DNA from: Bergeyella_A cardium
Lineage (GTDB): Bacteria > Bacteroidota > Bacteroidia > Flavobacteriales > Weeksellaceae
NCBI RefSeq assembly: GCF_030012605.2
Contig: NZ_CP114055.2
Strand: one strand, 5' to 3'
Length of the DNA: 64,000 nucleotides
This document shows, one piece after another, positions 16,000-24,090 of the stretch (within the stretch, counting starts at the first letter, position 1; each line of letters opens with the position of its first letter). Below the pieces are notes generated by a model. That model was not told the origin of the DNA. It did not search any database and worked only from the letters and a program-made list of their open reading frames with translations. The position numbers and the translations under genes were made by a program.

Positions 16000-16668
16000 T
16001 CATTTTTCTCTGTTATTTTTATCATCTTCCATTAGTTTATAAATCTCTTTTCTCCTCTTTTCCTCGGTCATCATCTCTGTTGCCTTCATCGGTAGGAATG
16101 GTTCCTTTTCGGGGAGTGGCTTTATCATTTTTCTAAACCGCTCCTGTACTTTCTTGGAGAGCTGGTGGAAGTACTTTCCCTCACTTTCCTGCCTTGCTCC
16201 ATTCTCCTTGGTCTTTTGCTCATAGTGGATTTTTTCTCGCTCTTTAGCTTTCTCTTCCAGGTAAGCATTTGCCCAGTTCATCATTTCAAAAGTGTCAAAG
16301 CGGTAGAGCTTACCAAAATCTCCCTGCCGAGCCTTTTTCAGCATCAGCACAATATCTTCTATTGTATCTGTACTGAATTTCTCGTATAAATCACCTGCCA
16401 GTACCTGTATTTGAAAGCTCTCAAGCTCTTTTCCTGTAATGGTCAGGAAGTACTCCACAATCCTAATAATCTGCCTTATGACGCTTACTTTATCTCCCTG
16501 CTGACAAATCAAACCTTTCTGCTCGATGCTCTGCCGAATTGTGAGCGTTTGCTCCATTTTGGCAAGTTGATTAAAGGCTTGCTTGTTATCCGTACAAGTC
16601 TGTAAGACCATCAAGGTCGTCGGCTGCACTTCGCTCGATTTTGTTAATGCTTTTGAAGTAGTCTGCAT
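16000..16668 (-). CDS. Early phage protein, DUF6633-like
   Basis: 222 aa from 16668; this start overlaps the upstream gene by 83 bases, so ATGs at 16611 or 16557 are alternatives. I kept the long form because the N-terminal QTCTDNKQAFNQL looks conserved. Middle: IIRIVEYFLTITGKELESFQIQVLAGDLYEKF (about residues 66-97), then DIVLMLKKARQGDFGKLYRFDTFEMMNWANAYLEEK, a pattern I associate with DUF6633. The C-terminal third is very charged helix. No catalytic motif. Function unknown; encoded in the early operon with GemA- and MuA-type genes. Confidence 0.55.
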   Translation of the reverse strand: MQTTSKALTKSSEVQPTTLMVLQTCTDNKQAFNQLAKMEQTLTIRQSIEQKGLICQQGDKVSVIRQIIRIVEYFLTITGKELESFQIQVLAGDLYEKFSTDTIEDIVLMLKKARQGDFGKLYRFDTFEMMNWANAYLEEKAKEREKIHYEQKTKENGARQESEGKYFHQLSKKVQERFRKMIKPLPEKEPFLPMKATEMMTEEKRRKEIYKLMEDDKNNREK

Positions 16669-16954
16669 ATATCTTTGGATTTTGTTTCACTTGTTGGACT
16701 TCGTTATAATACTTCTCAAAATTACTCTCCCTGAATAAGGTTCCAGGGTAGAGATAGCCTGCCATTTTAGGGTTATTCTTCCATTGGATAGTTTTCAGCT
16801 GGATTACCTCTGCAAAATCCTGTTTTTGAAATCCTGCCTTAAGCAGGGCTGTAATTTTCGTGAGGTTGGTTTTTATAGGTCTGAACCTTGAACCTGTAAT
16901 CTGGTTAAGAAATTCTAAGATTTCAGTCTCTTCTGTATGGATTTGTATTTTCAT
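16586..16954 (-). CDS. Early phage protein with replisome-organiser C-terminal-like domain
   Basis: 122 aa from the ATG at 16954 (MKIQIHTEETEILEFLNQ), four bases after the upstream stop. Contains ILEFLNQITGSRFRP, then FAEVIQLKTIQWKNNPKMAGYLYPGTLF (residues about 50-80). The W-x-N(D)-P-K-M-x-x-Y-L-x-P-x-T-L-F string is the signature of the phage replisome organiser C-terminal domain (Phg_2220_C-like). Here it stands alone without an N-terminal DNA-binding domain. It may cooperate with the neighbouring early proteins in replication. Confidence 0.62.
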   Translation of the reverse strand: MKIQIHTEETEILEFLNQITGSRFRPIKTNLTKITALLKAGFQKQDFAEVIQLKTIQWKNNPKMAGYLYPGTLFRESNFEKYYNEVQQVKQNPKIYADYFKSINKIERSAADDLDGLTDLYG

Positions 16955-16958
16955 TTTT

Positions 16959-17204
16959 TTATTCCTTAATCTCATCAGTATAATCCTCCCAGAAGGAGTC
17001 TACTTTGTACTCTGCATATATATAATCTCTCATTACATCTACATTATCTTCAAACCAGTCGTGAGCATTAGGGTGCTCATCCATATTAATTTCAAAATTA
17101 TGATACGCATTTTCGAGTTCTTTAAATACCTCCTCGCTAACTTCTATATTGCGCATTTTTATTGTATATTCTACTTTTAAATCTAAATCTTTGATTGTTC
17201 TCAT
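16959..17204 (-). CDS. Small acidic early phage protein
   Basis: 81 aa, strongly acidic (many Glu/Asp, e.g. DEHPNAHDWFEDNVDVM). MRTIKDLDLKVEYTIKMRNIEVSEEVFKELENAY suggests a short strand pair followed by a helix. The start overlaps the GemA-like stop (ATGA). No family recognised. An acidic DNA-mimic or host-inhibitor role is conceivable but unsupported beyond charge and location. Confidence 0.5.
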   Translation of the reverse strand: MRTIKDLDLKVEYTIKMRNIEVSEEVFKELENAYHNFEINMDEHPNAHDWFEDNVDVMRDYIYAEYKVDSFWEDYTDEIKE

Positions 17205-17674
17205 CAGTTTAGCGTTTTATTTTTCACACCTTCTCTCCACCAAGCTTTGGTGGTTGCTTTTTTAGCCGATTTTTTGTTGTTTTCAGCGAGCTTGTATAAC
17301 TGCCTTCGTAACACTTCCAACTGCTCTATTGTATGAAATGCCAGAGGTTTCTTATACACACTATGTGTAAGCATCCATCTATTTAGGTGATACCATTGAT
17401 TAGGGAGAAATCGTCCATTGATTTCTTCACACACGGGCTCATCTGGGCGATGTATGCCTTCTGCTTCTAAAATCTTAAGACACTCGCTTATTAATTTGCT
17501 CTTGCTCTTTTTAATCCCCTGCAGAGCATTGCATAAGTCTTCGAGCTCTTGTACACTTAGCTCTCTACTACTTTCAGTCCTGCCACCTGTGAAATTATAA
17601 ATCACCTCGTGGCGTTCTTCTGTGCTCATTCCCTTTTGAGAGAAAATTGTCTGTAATTTTTTAATTGTTGCCAT
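17204..17674 (-). CDS. GemA/gp16-like early regulator (DUF1018-like)
   Basis: 156 aa. Residues about 18-55 read MSTEERHEVIYNFTGGRTESSRELSVQELEDLCNAL, which fits the Mu gp16/GemA domain, where a helix is followed by ...TGG..S..dLs..ELe.l...L. The C-terminal half has WYHLNRWMLTHSVYKKPLAFHTIEQLEVLRRQLYK. Known: Mu GemA modulates host gene expression or supercoiling early in development. Overlaps the upstream gene by 14 bases, downstream by one base. Confidence 0.6.
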   Translation of the reverse strand: MATIKKLQTIFSQKGMSTEERHEVIYNFTGGRTESSRELSVQELEDLCNALQGIKKSKSKLISECLKILEAEGIHRPDEPVCEEINGRFLPNQWYHLNRWMLTHSVYKKPLAFHTIEQLEVLRRQLYKLAENNKKSAKKATTKAWWREGVKNKTLN

Positions 17675-18182
17675 AATATTTAAACTTTGTCCAGTGGATT
17701 ATTTTGCCTTTGAAGCTCTGATTGAAAAAATCAAAGAAATCTTCTATTGATTCAAATCCATCATTTACCGCCAATTGTTCTATGTCTTTGATTTCCAAAC
17801 GATTACCATCAATAATTACTTCCACATAATTATATATTCCGCCTGCTTTGCAAGGCGCTAAGTCTCTCTTATCTGAAAACCAGTTTATCTTCAATTCTTG
17901 AGTAGAAATAACAGCGATTTTTGGAGCAAATCGGAACATATTCTCCGTTCTAGAATTAATAAAAAAGTCTATATTTTTCCCTTCCTTCCACCGATTTTTT
18001 CTATCCTCTCGGATAGAATGTATTTTAGGATTTCTATCTATATTATCTTTAAATTCATATTTCCCTGTTCTTCTAGCTTCAAAATCAAAAGGGTCTATAC
18101 AATGCTCTTCTAATCCAGCCCATATTTTCTCTACAAAATAGGTAGGCTTTCCATTGATTTTTGTTTTAAATGATAATGTCAT
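17661..18182 (-). CDS. Hypothetical early phage protein, ASCH-like fold suspected
   Basis: 173 aa. Notable string KIHSIREDRKNRWKEGKNIDFFINSRTENMFRFAPKI (about residues 52-88), then VISTQELKINW, and late in the protein AVNDGFESIEDFFDFFNQSF followed by GKIIHWTKFKYY. The order (entry strand with a Lys/Arg-rich turn, I.STQ strand, NDGF-helix, closing strand) is like ASCH/PUA-type RNA-binding domains. This protein type is common in Bacteroidota prophages without known function. First gene after the tRNA-like remnant. Confidence 0.5.
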   Translation of the reverse strand: MTLSFKTKINGKPTYFVEKIWAGLEEHCIDPFDFEARRTGKYEFKDNIDRNPKIHSIREDRKNRWKEGKNIDFFINSRTENMFRFAPKIAVISTQELKINWFSDKRDLAPCKAGGIYNYVEVIIDGNRLEIKDIEQLAVNDGFESIEDFFDFFNQSFKGKIIHWTKFKYYGNN

Positions 18183-18197
18183 ATATTTAAATTTTAC

Positions 18198-18223
18198 TTT
18201 GCTCCGCTCGGGGGCTCGAACCC
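18198..18223 (-). other. tRNA T-arm-like remnant in the early operon
   Basis: On the minus strand CGGGG-TTCGAGC-CCCCG (18223-18207) forms a perfect 5-bp T-stem with a canonical TTCRANY loop, followed by an acceptor-like AGCGGAGCA. No matching 5' half or anticodon arm exists upstream (the gene at 18251 begins at once), so it is only a 3' fragment. It is markedly GC-rich against its surroundings. Confidence 0.4.
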
Positions 18224-18250
18224 CGATGCCTGCCTGTGCGGAATTGAGAA

Positions 18251-18952
18251 TTAGTCTTCTTGTGGTAATAAAAAAGTTAAATCTACTTCATTTGGTAAAT
18301 CCACCGAAGTAATAGAAAGTGGTAAATTTCGCTCTATGCCCACACCATCTGTGTAATAAGCCTCCACAAACCATCGGGATAGCTTAGGTTTATAGGAATT
18401 TTGTATAATTTCCACACCTTTTTGTAGGTCGGTATCAGGAAAATCTTTATCTGCAATTTGCCGAAGCTCTAAAACTTTTTTGCTATCTAAATCACCTTTA
18501 GCATTGCGTTGTAGGAGGCGAAGGATAGAATTGACTAACTTTTTAGTAGCCTCGTCCTTTGCCAAAGTTCCCAAAAAGCGATGCACCATTTCTAAACCAT
18601 AACCCGCCTCATCTGTGTAACCATCTGTAATTCTGTAACCCAGTTTAATGCTTTGGTTTCCAAAACTTATCGTGTGGCTCTGTTGATTGCGTGCTTTAAT
18701 ACCTAGCGTCTCGATTTTTAGTTTCAAATAGTTTTCAAAATTTCTAAAAATCTGTTCTTTGGCTTGTTGCAAGATTTCTGAAGCATCTTTTAGCAATCTA
18801 AACGATGCTGGTACGCTCTCCGATGCTAATCCTTCCAAAGCCCTGTTGGCTTCTGCTCTTTTTTCCTTTTCTTGTCTTTCGAGTTCCTTAGCTTGTTCTA
18901 CCACTTTTTTTCTCTCCTCTGGAGAAAGTTTTGTAATGTCTATTGCTGTCAT
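18251..18952 (-). CDS. DUF3164 family phage protein
   Basis: 233 aa from the ATG at 18952 (MTAIDITKLSPEERKKVVEQ). A longer frame upstream runs through the Zn-ribbon gene and is not plausible. N-terminal charged coiled coil (about residues 10-45), then IKLGYRITDGYTDEAGYGLEMVHRFLGTLAKDE (about 110-145), and NAKGDLDSKKVLELRQIADKDFPDTDLQKGVEIIQNSY (about 155-195), which is the DUF3164 core. Known only as a conserved early protein of Mu-like phages. Confidence 0.75.
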   Translation of the reverse strand: MTAIDITKLSPEERKKVVEQAKELERQEKEKRAEANRALEGLASESVPASFRLLKDASEILQQAKEQIFRNFENYLKLKIETLGIKARNQQSHTISFGNQSIKLGYRITDGYTDEAGYGLEMVHRFLGTLAKDEATKKLVNSILRLLQRNAKGDLDSKKVLELRQIADKDFPDTDLQKGVEIIQNSYKPKLSRWFVEAYYTDGVGIERNLPLSITSVDLPNEVDLTFLLPQED

Positions 18953-18963
18953 TGTTCTAAATT

Positions 18964-19233
18964 TTATTGTTTTAATAATTCTAAGTGTTTTAATACATTT
19001 TGAAAATTCATCTCTTCTATATTTCCATCTTCTGGGTAGTTGGTTGCAGTCTCTAAAAAAGACTGGTAACATCGCTCGCAATACCATAAATTAAGCACTG
19101 CTACATAGTAGCCTTCATCTGAATTTCTATTGCAACTATCACAGATACCAAATCCGCCAAATACACTACATACCTCTACATTACTCATCTTTATAACCTT
19201 AAATTCCTTCTTGTTTTCTATTATTTCTGCCAT
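18964..19233 (-). CDS. Small zinc-ribbon early phage protein
   Basis: 89 aa. GICDSCNRNSDEGYYVAVLNLWYCERCYQSF (residues about 28-58) supplies two CxxC pairs separated by about 20 residues, a clear zinc-ribbon. Flanks are charged. The gene sits between the second ATPase and DUF3164. Role unknown; a DNA or protein adaptor is likely. Neighbour spacing is short on both sides. Confidence 0.6.
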   Translation of the reverse strand: MAEIIENKKEFKVIKMSNVEVCSVFGGFGICDSCNRNSDEGYYVAVLNLWYCERCYQSFLETATNYPEDGNIEEMNFQNVLKHLELLKQ

Positions 19234-19264
19234 TTCTATATTGCTTTTCTGTTTAAAAGTTCTT

Positions 19265-19897
19265 CTATTTTTCTTCTACTATCTGTGAGCCGTGTATGAG
19301 CATTGCTTTTTCTTGGCTGATAATATATTTCTCACCATCTAATCTACCACCTACAAAAGCTGTAAGACCTTGTACTCTGATAATTCTATCTGCAAGCCTC
19401 TTAATCATCTTTGCTGTTGATGTATAAGGTTCTCCTCTATCTTCGTGGGCTATGAATATGAATAGCTTATCTGGATTTTCCTTTATAAGGCTTTGTACTC
19501 CACCATTTTTAAGTTCCTCTACATACACGGTTACATTATCTATAAAGATGATTTTAGGGGCATATCTTTTATTTAGAGTTTCTTTCAGTTCTTTAAGAGG
19601 AGTATATCCATAGGCTTTGAATTTCTTATTACTCGTATTGAAATTTGCCCTTAGAATTACATCTTGAAAAGATTTCCCTAAACCTTCTTCTGCTGAGATA
19701 TAAAGTACTGGTTCATTTTGGCTAAGATATTGAGCCAAGAGCATCGCAAACCAAGTTTTTCCATTTTTTTCTTCTCCATAGACAATCCACATTTTTCCAT
19801 TTCTTTCGGGTTCTCCAAACACTTGCCTCCAAATTCCTGCTAATGGAAGTATTTTCAGCTTTCTGTCCAGTATATTCTTAATAGTATAGCTTCTCAT
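19265..19897 (-). CDS. RecA/DnaB-like P-loop ATPase next to MuB
   Basis: 210 aa. Walker A is GEEKNGKTWFA (about residues 42-52), VLYISAEEGLGKSF follows, and Walker B is PKIIFIDNVTVY (about residues 113-124). The order and the FIAHEDRGEPYTSTAKMIKRLADRIIRV segment resemble RecA-superfamily ATPases such as KaiC/RepA-type helicase loaders. It overlaps the MuB stop by one base, so both are translated together. Its role beside MuB is unknown; it may help target selection or replisome loading. Confidence 0.68.
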   Translation of the reverse strand: MRSYTIKNILDRKLKILPLAGIWRQVFGEPERNGKMWIVYGEEKNGKTWFAMLLAQYLSQNEPVLYISAEEGLGKSFQDVILRANFNTSNKKFKAYGYTPLKELKETLNKRYAPKIIFIDNVTVYVEELKNGGVQSLIKENPDKLFIFIAHEDRGEPYTSTAKMIKRLADRIIRVQGLTAFVGGRLDGEKYIISQEKAMLIHGSQIVEEK

Positions 19898-20772
19898 TAG
19901 GCATTTATTTTTATAAGTGTTTCTAAATACCTTAGTCCTTTTTCTTTCTTAATGCAAGCTGCAATCATTCTGTTAATATCATTTTTATTCTTAACATTTA
20001 CAGAAGCTACATCTCCTATTAGCTGTTTATAGAATCTTTCTTTATCCTCAGTTCCATCAGGTACCAGCTTAATGTAATTAGAATATCTATCAAAGATTTC
20101 TGCATAACCTACTTTTTTACAGTTTATTCCTCTGTCTATTTTAGCTCGTAGTCCATCTGCTCCCATCATATACCAACCGCATTCTCTGGGTACTGCATTC
20201 CAGAGTTCTTTTAACTCTAAAAAGGCATTATAGTCTAAATCTCCTGCTTCATCTAATACAATAAGAGGTTTATCCAAGTAGATAAGGTAAGTTTTGATTG
20301 CAGTCTTTACATCTATATACTTTCCTGTGTTATCTACTCCAAGAGTCTTTGCTAAAAGTCGGATAAAAGATTGCTTAGTTTTTGCCTGTGAACAATCTAT
20401 ATAGAAGGCATTTTTCATATTTTTAGTAATCTGCTTTGCGCAAAGGGTTTTACCTATTCCACAATCATCTACTAAAATCATAGATAGTCCTGCTTCTTTA
20501 CATACATTAAGATTATCCTCTATATTGCTATATACTACTGTGCGGGCTATTTTCCAGTTATCATCTTTTAATTTTACACCTAGCTCATTTGCTATCAATA
20601 GCCATTGTGTATCACTGATAATTTTTTCAAGTTCACCCTTTTTAAGCCGGGATAAAATAGAAGGCTTTATATTGAGCTTTTTTGCATAATCACCATCATT
20701 ACCGCCGTAGTTTTCTCTATCAGTGAAGATAGCGTCTCTTACTTTCTGCTTAAATTCTATTGCTAGTTTCAT
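19897..20772 (-). CDS. MuB-like transposition ATPase
   Basis: 291 aa. N-terminal helix-turn-helix (about residues 25-65: GDYAKKLNIKPSILSRLKKGE), then AAA+ core with Walker A DDCGIGKTLCAK (GIGKT at 105-109) and Walker B PLIVLDEAGDL (about 162-172). Known: MuB binds DNA non-specifically, stimulates MuA and selects target sites; the HTH-AAA+ layout is the same. Directly downstream of MuA as in Mu. Confidence 0.88.
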   Translation of the reverse strand: MKLAIEFKQKVRDAIFTDRENYGGNDGDYAKKLNIKPSILSRLKKGELEKIISDTQWLLIANELGVKLKDDNWKIARTVVYSNIEDNLNVCKEAGLSMILVDDCGIGKTLCAKQITKNMKNAFYIDCSQAKTKQSFIRLLAKTLGVDNTGKYIDVKTAIKTYLIYLDKPLIVLDEAGDLDYNAFLELKELWNAVPRECGWYMMGADGLRAKIDRGINCKKVGYAEIFDRYSNYIKLVPDGTEDKERFYKQLIGDVASVNVKNKNDINRMIAACIKKEKGLRYLETLIKINA

Positions 20773-20802
20773 TGTATTGATTTTTTTTCTTGTTAATCTT
20801 GT

Positions 20803-22890
20803 TTATATCTGAAAGCTCTTTCTCCATCTAGTTACATTTTCCAAACCTGTACTTGGATTATAGAGAATATCATCATCATCCTGATTTATTTCATCTATGA
20901 TTTCTACTTCTTGCTCTTCTATCTCTTGAGCTTCGTAGCGTTTAAGGTCCTGTATCTGATATACCCTTTTCAGTGGAGGAGTGTTATTAATGATGTTAAT
21001 AGGTTCTATATTTTTAGTTTGTCTTTGAGCAAATCTCACTACGGTCATCATATAAGCATCCTGTATCGCTTTATTAATAAGATCTTTTTCGGTTTGCTCT
21101 GCTTTTGCTCTCTGATATTTTGGTATTTCCTTTACCTCACATATGTATCTGTTTCCAATGAAAGCCATTGCTTTGAGGACATTACCTTCATTATCGTCGA
21201 GCCAATAGACATCAATATCTTTTCCTTCTATCATCTTCATTTTTTCTATCAGGTCATTTCCTGTAAGGATTACTCCATTTTCTGCTATAGCTCTTTTCTG
21301 TCTTTGCAAGTTGATATATCCAGCATTACAACTTGTTTTAACCTTATACCCTAGATATGGAAGTAAGAGTTTATAATTTGTTTTTGGTAAATCTGGCTTT
21401 TGTTTAGATAGGAAGTACTCAAAACGGCTCATAGATTTATCTAATCTACTTGGGCTATTATTCCAGTCTTCCAAGTCAGCAAGGCGTGCAGATACCAAGT
21501 CTTCATAAGGAATAATCGGTGTTTTCCCAGTTTTTGCTTGGTTACTTTCACTTTTAGCGTGAGGTCTTGCTATCCAGCCATATGCTTTTTTCTCTATATT
21601 GTTTCTCAAATGCCCAAATCTGCGCTCTATAATTTTAGCCTGCGCATTATTAGCTTCCATTCTCACATTCTGGAACATATATCCATTTTGCAGAAAGGTT
21701 TTCGTAAAAGAGCTATTAAGTGATGATTCACATTCCAGTTCATATGGTAGCTCAACACCCCATTGATAATAATTTCTTATAAGTTGGCGATAAAACTCTA
21801 GTATAATACCTTCTTTTGATTTACCATATACAAAGCAAGTAATGCAGTCACTGGCTACATCTAAACCTATATAGAACCATAGTCTTTTGCCTTTATCATA
21901 CCAGAATGGTGGCTGTCTATCATCTATTGAGAGTAATGAGCCCGCAAGTGTAGGAAGTTCCATTTGCTCGTGTGGAATAAACATTCCCTTATAGGTTTGT
22001 CTATTACCAGAACGCACAGCATAAGTACCAATTTTATTCTCCCACTTACTAAGAAATCTCTTAATTGTACTCTCTGAAAGTTCTGGAAAGTCTTTTGGAT
22101 TATAGATTTCTCCTGTATCTTCATTTGTAATTTCTGCATAGCCACTAAGAAAAGTTTCATAAGCTCTATGAATCTCTGTATAAGTGGGTTTATGGGATTG
22201 ATATGCAAATAATCCATTTAGAACAATATTTACATCATCTTTTATTTTGGTGCGATGATGCTTCCTTTTACCCTCTACATCCTTAATAATAGACATAAAA
22301 TTATATTCATACTCCTTTCCATTGTATTTAAATGGAGTTTCAAAAGCATTTAAGGTCTCTTTAAATCTGGTAGGATGAGTAGGCAGATTATGGCTTATAT
22401 CGTACCTCTTCTGTAGAATATCATTAAAGGTATTGCTCTCCTCACAAAGGAAGGTATTCATACCTTTAAGAGATTTTCCCAGTTTTATTCTTTCTGTAAT
22501 GCTCTTTGCTCTTAGTTTTAGCACAGCAATCAGTACACTGGCATTTGTTATATACCTTTGTTGTTCATCAGCTGTTAAATAGTGTCCATCTGATCTCTTA
22601 AACTCCGTAAAGAAATTTACAGCTACTGTATCTGTATTGTAGTAGTATAATAGGGCGTGAGGTAATTTTCTTGGATCTCCTAATGCCTCTTGCATATCTC
22701 CTGGCAAGCTATCAAAATCTATAATCAGCTTACGGTTTCTGCAACCATTCTGTAAAGCCTTTATGCCATAGATATTTTTTCTATTCCTACTAATAGCTTT
22801 AGATAGAATATTCTGACTACTCCAGAATCTTGGAACCAGCTCATCTACCATTACGGCTACTTTATCAGTATTATTCCAGAAGTGTGGCAT
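20803..22890 (-). CDS. Mu-type DDE transposase MuA
   Basis: 695 aa, similar to MuA (663). N-terminal DNA-binding region with WSSQNILSKAISRNRKNIYGIKAL, helical middle, and RNase H-like core from about residue 315: SIDDRQPPFW (Asp323/324) followed by FYIGLDVASD, second acidic position LPYELECESSLN (Glu386/388 in place of the usual Asp), and third in NNAQAKIIERRFGHLR (Glu422). The C-terminal region carries the mu-C-like beta domain and a Glu/Asp-rich tail that would contact MuB. Essential for integration and replicative transposition. Confidence 0.92.
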   Translation of the reverse strand: MPHFWNNTDKVAVMVDELVPRFWSSQNILSKAISRNRKNIYGIKALQNGCRNRKLIIDFDSLPGDMQEALGDPRKLPHALLYYYNTDTVAVNFFTEFKRSDGHYLTADEQQRYITNASVLIAVLKLRAKSITERIKLGKSLKGMNTFLCEESNTFNDILQKRYDISHNLPTHPTRFKETLNAFETPFKYNGKEYEYNFMSIIKDVEGKRKHHRTKIKDDVNIVLNGLFAYQSHKPTYTEIHRAYETFLSGYAEITNEDTGEIYNPKDFPELSESTIKRFLSKWENKIGTYAVRSGNRQTYKGMFIPHEQMELPTLAGSLLSIDDRQPPFWYDKGKRLWFYIGLDVASDCITCFVYGKSKEGIILEFYRQLIRNYYQWGVELPYELECESSLNSSFTKTFLQNGYMFQNVRMEANNAQAKIIERRFGHLRNNIEKKAYGWIARPHAKSESNQAKTGKTPIIPYEDLVSARLADLEDWNNSPSRLDKSMSRFEYFLSKQKPDLPKTNYKLLLPYLGYKVKTSCNAGYINLQRQKRAIAENGVILTGNDLIEKMKMIEGKDIDVYWLDDNEGNVLKAMAFIGNRYICEVKEIPKYQRAKAEQTEKDLINKAIQDAYMMTVVRFAQRQTKNIEPINIINNTPPLKRVYQIQDLKRYEAQEIEEQEVEIIDEINQDDDDILYNPSTGLENVTRWRKSFQI

Positions 22891-22977
22891 TATTTTATTA
22901 ATTATTACTAATGTTGTCTTTGCTCCCGCCCAGTACCTGCCTCTGGGTGTATGCTTTTCGGGAAATTGATGAAAAAG

Positions 22978-23154
22978 TTATATTCCTAACCAAATACTGT
23001 GATCACAGCTGTCTTTCTTAGAGTATTTAACTTTTTTCCAGCGGTATGGAATTAACGCTGACCCAAAAGGTGTCTGCACAAATAGCTTTTTCACTATATC
23101 CCCTGTACATAAGTTGTGATAAGTACAGCTCTTAATAAAAAATCTTGATTTCAT
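22978..23154 (-). CDS. Small early phage protein (58 aa)
   Basis: 58 aa between MuA and the BRO-N gene: MKSRFFIKSCTYHNLCTG..., then FGSALIPYRWKKVKYSKKDSCDHSIWLG. Basic, three cysteines, no membrane segment. It starts 21 bases after the BRO-N stop, in operon orientation. No homologue recognised, so coding status rests on position and the intact frame. Confidence 0.4.
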   Translation of the reverse strand: MKSRFFIKSCTYHNLCTGDIVKKLFVQTPFGSALIPYRWKKVKYSKKDSCDHSIWLGI

Positions 23155-23175
23155 TCTCTTATTATTTTATCGTTT

Positions 23176-23781
23176 TTATCTATTAACCAAAGCTTTCATT
23201 AGCTGTTCTGCTCCTTGTGCTGTGTAAAATTGCTTTTCTAAAATCTTATTCCCTGTGCTACGAGCGTAGAGAAGCTGAAGCATATAAGTATCTTTTAGAT
23301 CTCCTCGCAAAACCCTCTCTACTACATACTCTGTACAGCGACACTGCTTAGCTACCAGCCTTATATCAGTATAGGAAAGATGGCTTCTTACCTCGCTTAG
23401 CATTTCTTTTATGCTCTTCTGCTCAGCTTTTGCTTTTGCCTTGTCCATCACTTTGGGGTCTGTGCTATACACCCCATACTTTCTAATGCTTGGTAGTACC
23501 TCACTGGTTACCCACTTACGAAACTTACGAGCTTCAGGCTTGTTACTTCTCATTATTAAAGTATAAAGACCACTTTCGTTGACAAACAACATTTCTCTAT
23601 TTTGACCTGAGGCGTAAATTTTACGGGTCAGCTTTTCGTCGTTATCAAGTTTTCTTAATGAAGTTTCTACATCTGTTAATTCTAATGCTTTGCAGATGTC
23701 TTTTGCACAGAAAATTGGTTCGCCTTTTTCCATTTTCATTCTAATTTCCCCAAATTGTGGGTGGATGATTAAATTTTTCAT
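23176..23781 (-). CDS. BRO-N domain phage regulator (Rha/antirepressor-like)
   Basis: 201 aa. Residues 1-110 form a BRO N-terminal domain: PIFCAKDICKALELTDVETSLRKLDNDEKLTRK, then NREMLFVNESGLYTLIMRSNKPEARKFRKWVTSEVLPSIRKYG, the classic ending. The C-terminal half (about 125-201) contains a second helical domain with YTDIRLVAKQCRCTEYVVERVLRGD, an HTH-like element. Known: BRO-N proteins bind DNA and often act as antirepressors. Second gene of the early operon. Confidence 0.88.
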   Translation of the reverse strand: MKNLIIHPQFGEIRMKMEKGEPIFCAKDICKALELTDVETSLRKLDNDEKLTRKIYASGQNREMLFVNESGLYTLIMRSNKPEARKFRKWVTSEVLPSIRKYGVYSTDPKVMDKAKAKAEQKSIKEMLSEVRSHLSYTDIRLVAKQCRCTEYVVERVLRGDLKDTYMLQLLYARSTGNKILEKQFYTAQGAEQLMKALVNR

Positions 23782-23792
23782 GTTGTTTTAAT

Positions 23793-23996
23793 TTATCTGT
23801 TTATAATTTCTTCTAACACTACATCAGTTACTTTATTCAAGGCACTGAGTGCCTTGTAGTAATCCTTTTTTATATTCTCTGAGGTCTCACTTGTACGGTC
23901 GCCTCGCAGGCTTTTCCTTACGGTATCTGCTTCTACACTATACTTTTTACAGAGTTCAGAGATAATGCGTTGGTTGTATTTATGTTTTTTATTCAT
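23793..23996 (-). CDS. Small HTH protein, Ner/Cro-like
   Basis: 67 aa. NQRIISELCKKYSVEADTVRKSLRGDRTSE (residues about 8-37) reads as a helix-turn-helix, followed by a helical tail YYKALSALNKVTDVVLEEI. First gene of the early operon, directly opposite the repressor gene; in Mu this place is occupied by ner, which shuts down early transcription. Function inferred from position and HTH. Confidence 0.6.
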   Translation of the reverse strand: MNKKHKYNQRIISELCKKYSVEADTVRKSLRGDRTSETSENIKKDYYKALSALNKVTDVVLEEIINR

Positions 23997-24034
23997 AATT
24001 TTGCTAATTGTCTCGGTTGTATTTTTTGATGGGA

Positions 24035-24066
24035 CAAATGTAGATAAAAAAATATCTAATAAACAA
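24035..24066 (-). promoter_or_regulatory. Early leftward promoter
   Basis: Minus strand: TTG (24066-24064), 21-bp spacer, TACATTTG (24042-24035), ATG of the Cro-like gene at 23996. The -7 and -33 boxes are interleaved with the two operator-like repeats (24041-24058 and 24073-24090). Confidence 0.65.
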
Positions 24067-24090
24067 GAGAGATGGATAAAAAAATATCTA
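24041..24090. promoter_or_regulatory. Two operator-like inverted repeats
   Basis: TAGATA-N6-TATCTA (24041-24058) is a perfect inverted repeat. TGGATA-N6-TATCTA (24073-24090) is a near copy exactly 32 bp (about three helical turns) away. The first touches the -7 box of the early promoter and the second covers the repressor start codon (24072), so repressor binding would control both directions. Confidence 0.6.

Noticed and set aside
18198..18223. Complete tRNA gene
   Set aside because: Only the T-arm and an acceptor-like 3' part exist; no anticodon arm or 5' acceptor strand precedes it.
20911..21354. + strand 147-codon frame within MuA
   Set aside because: Shadow of the transposase; no start context and no conservation signal.
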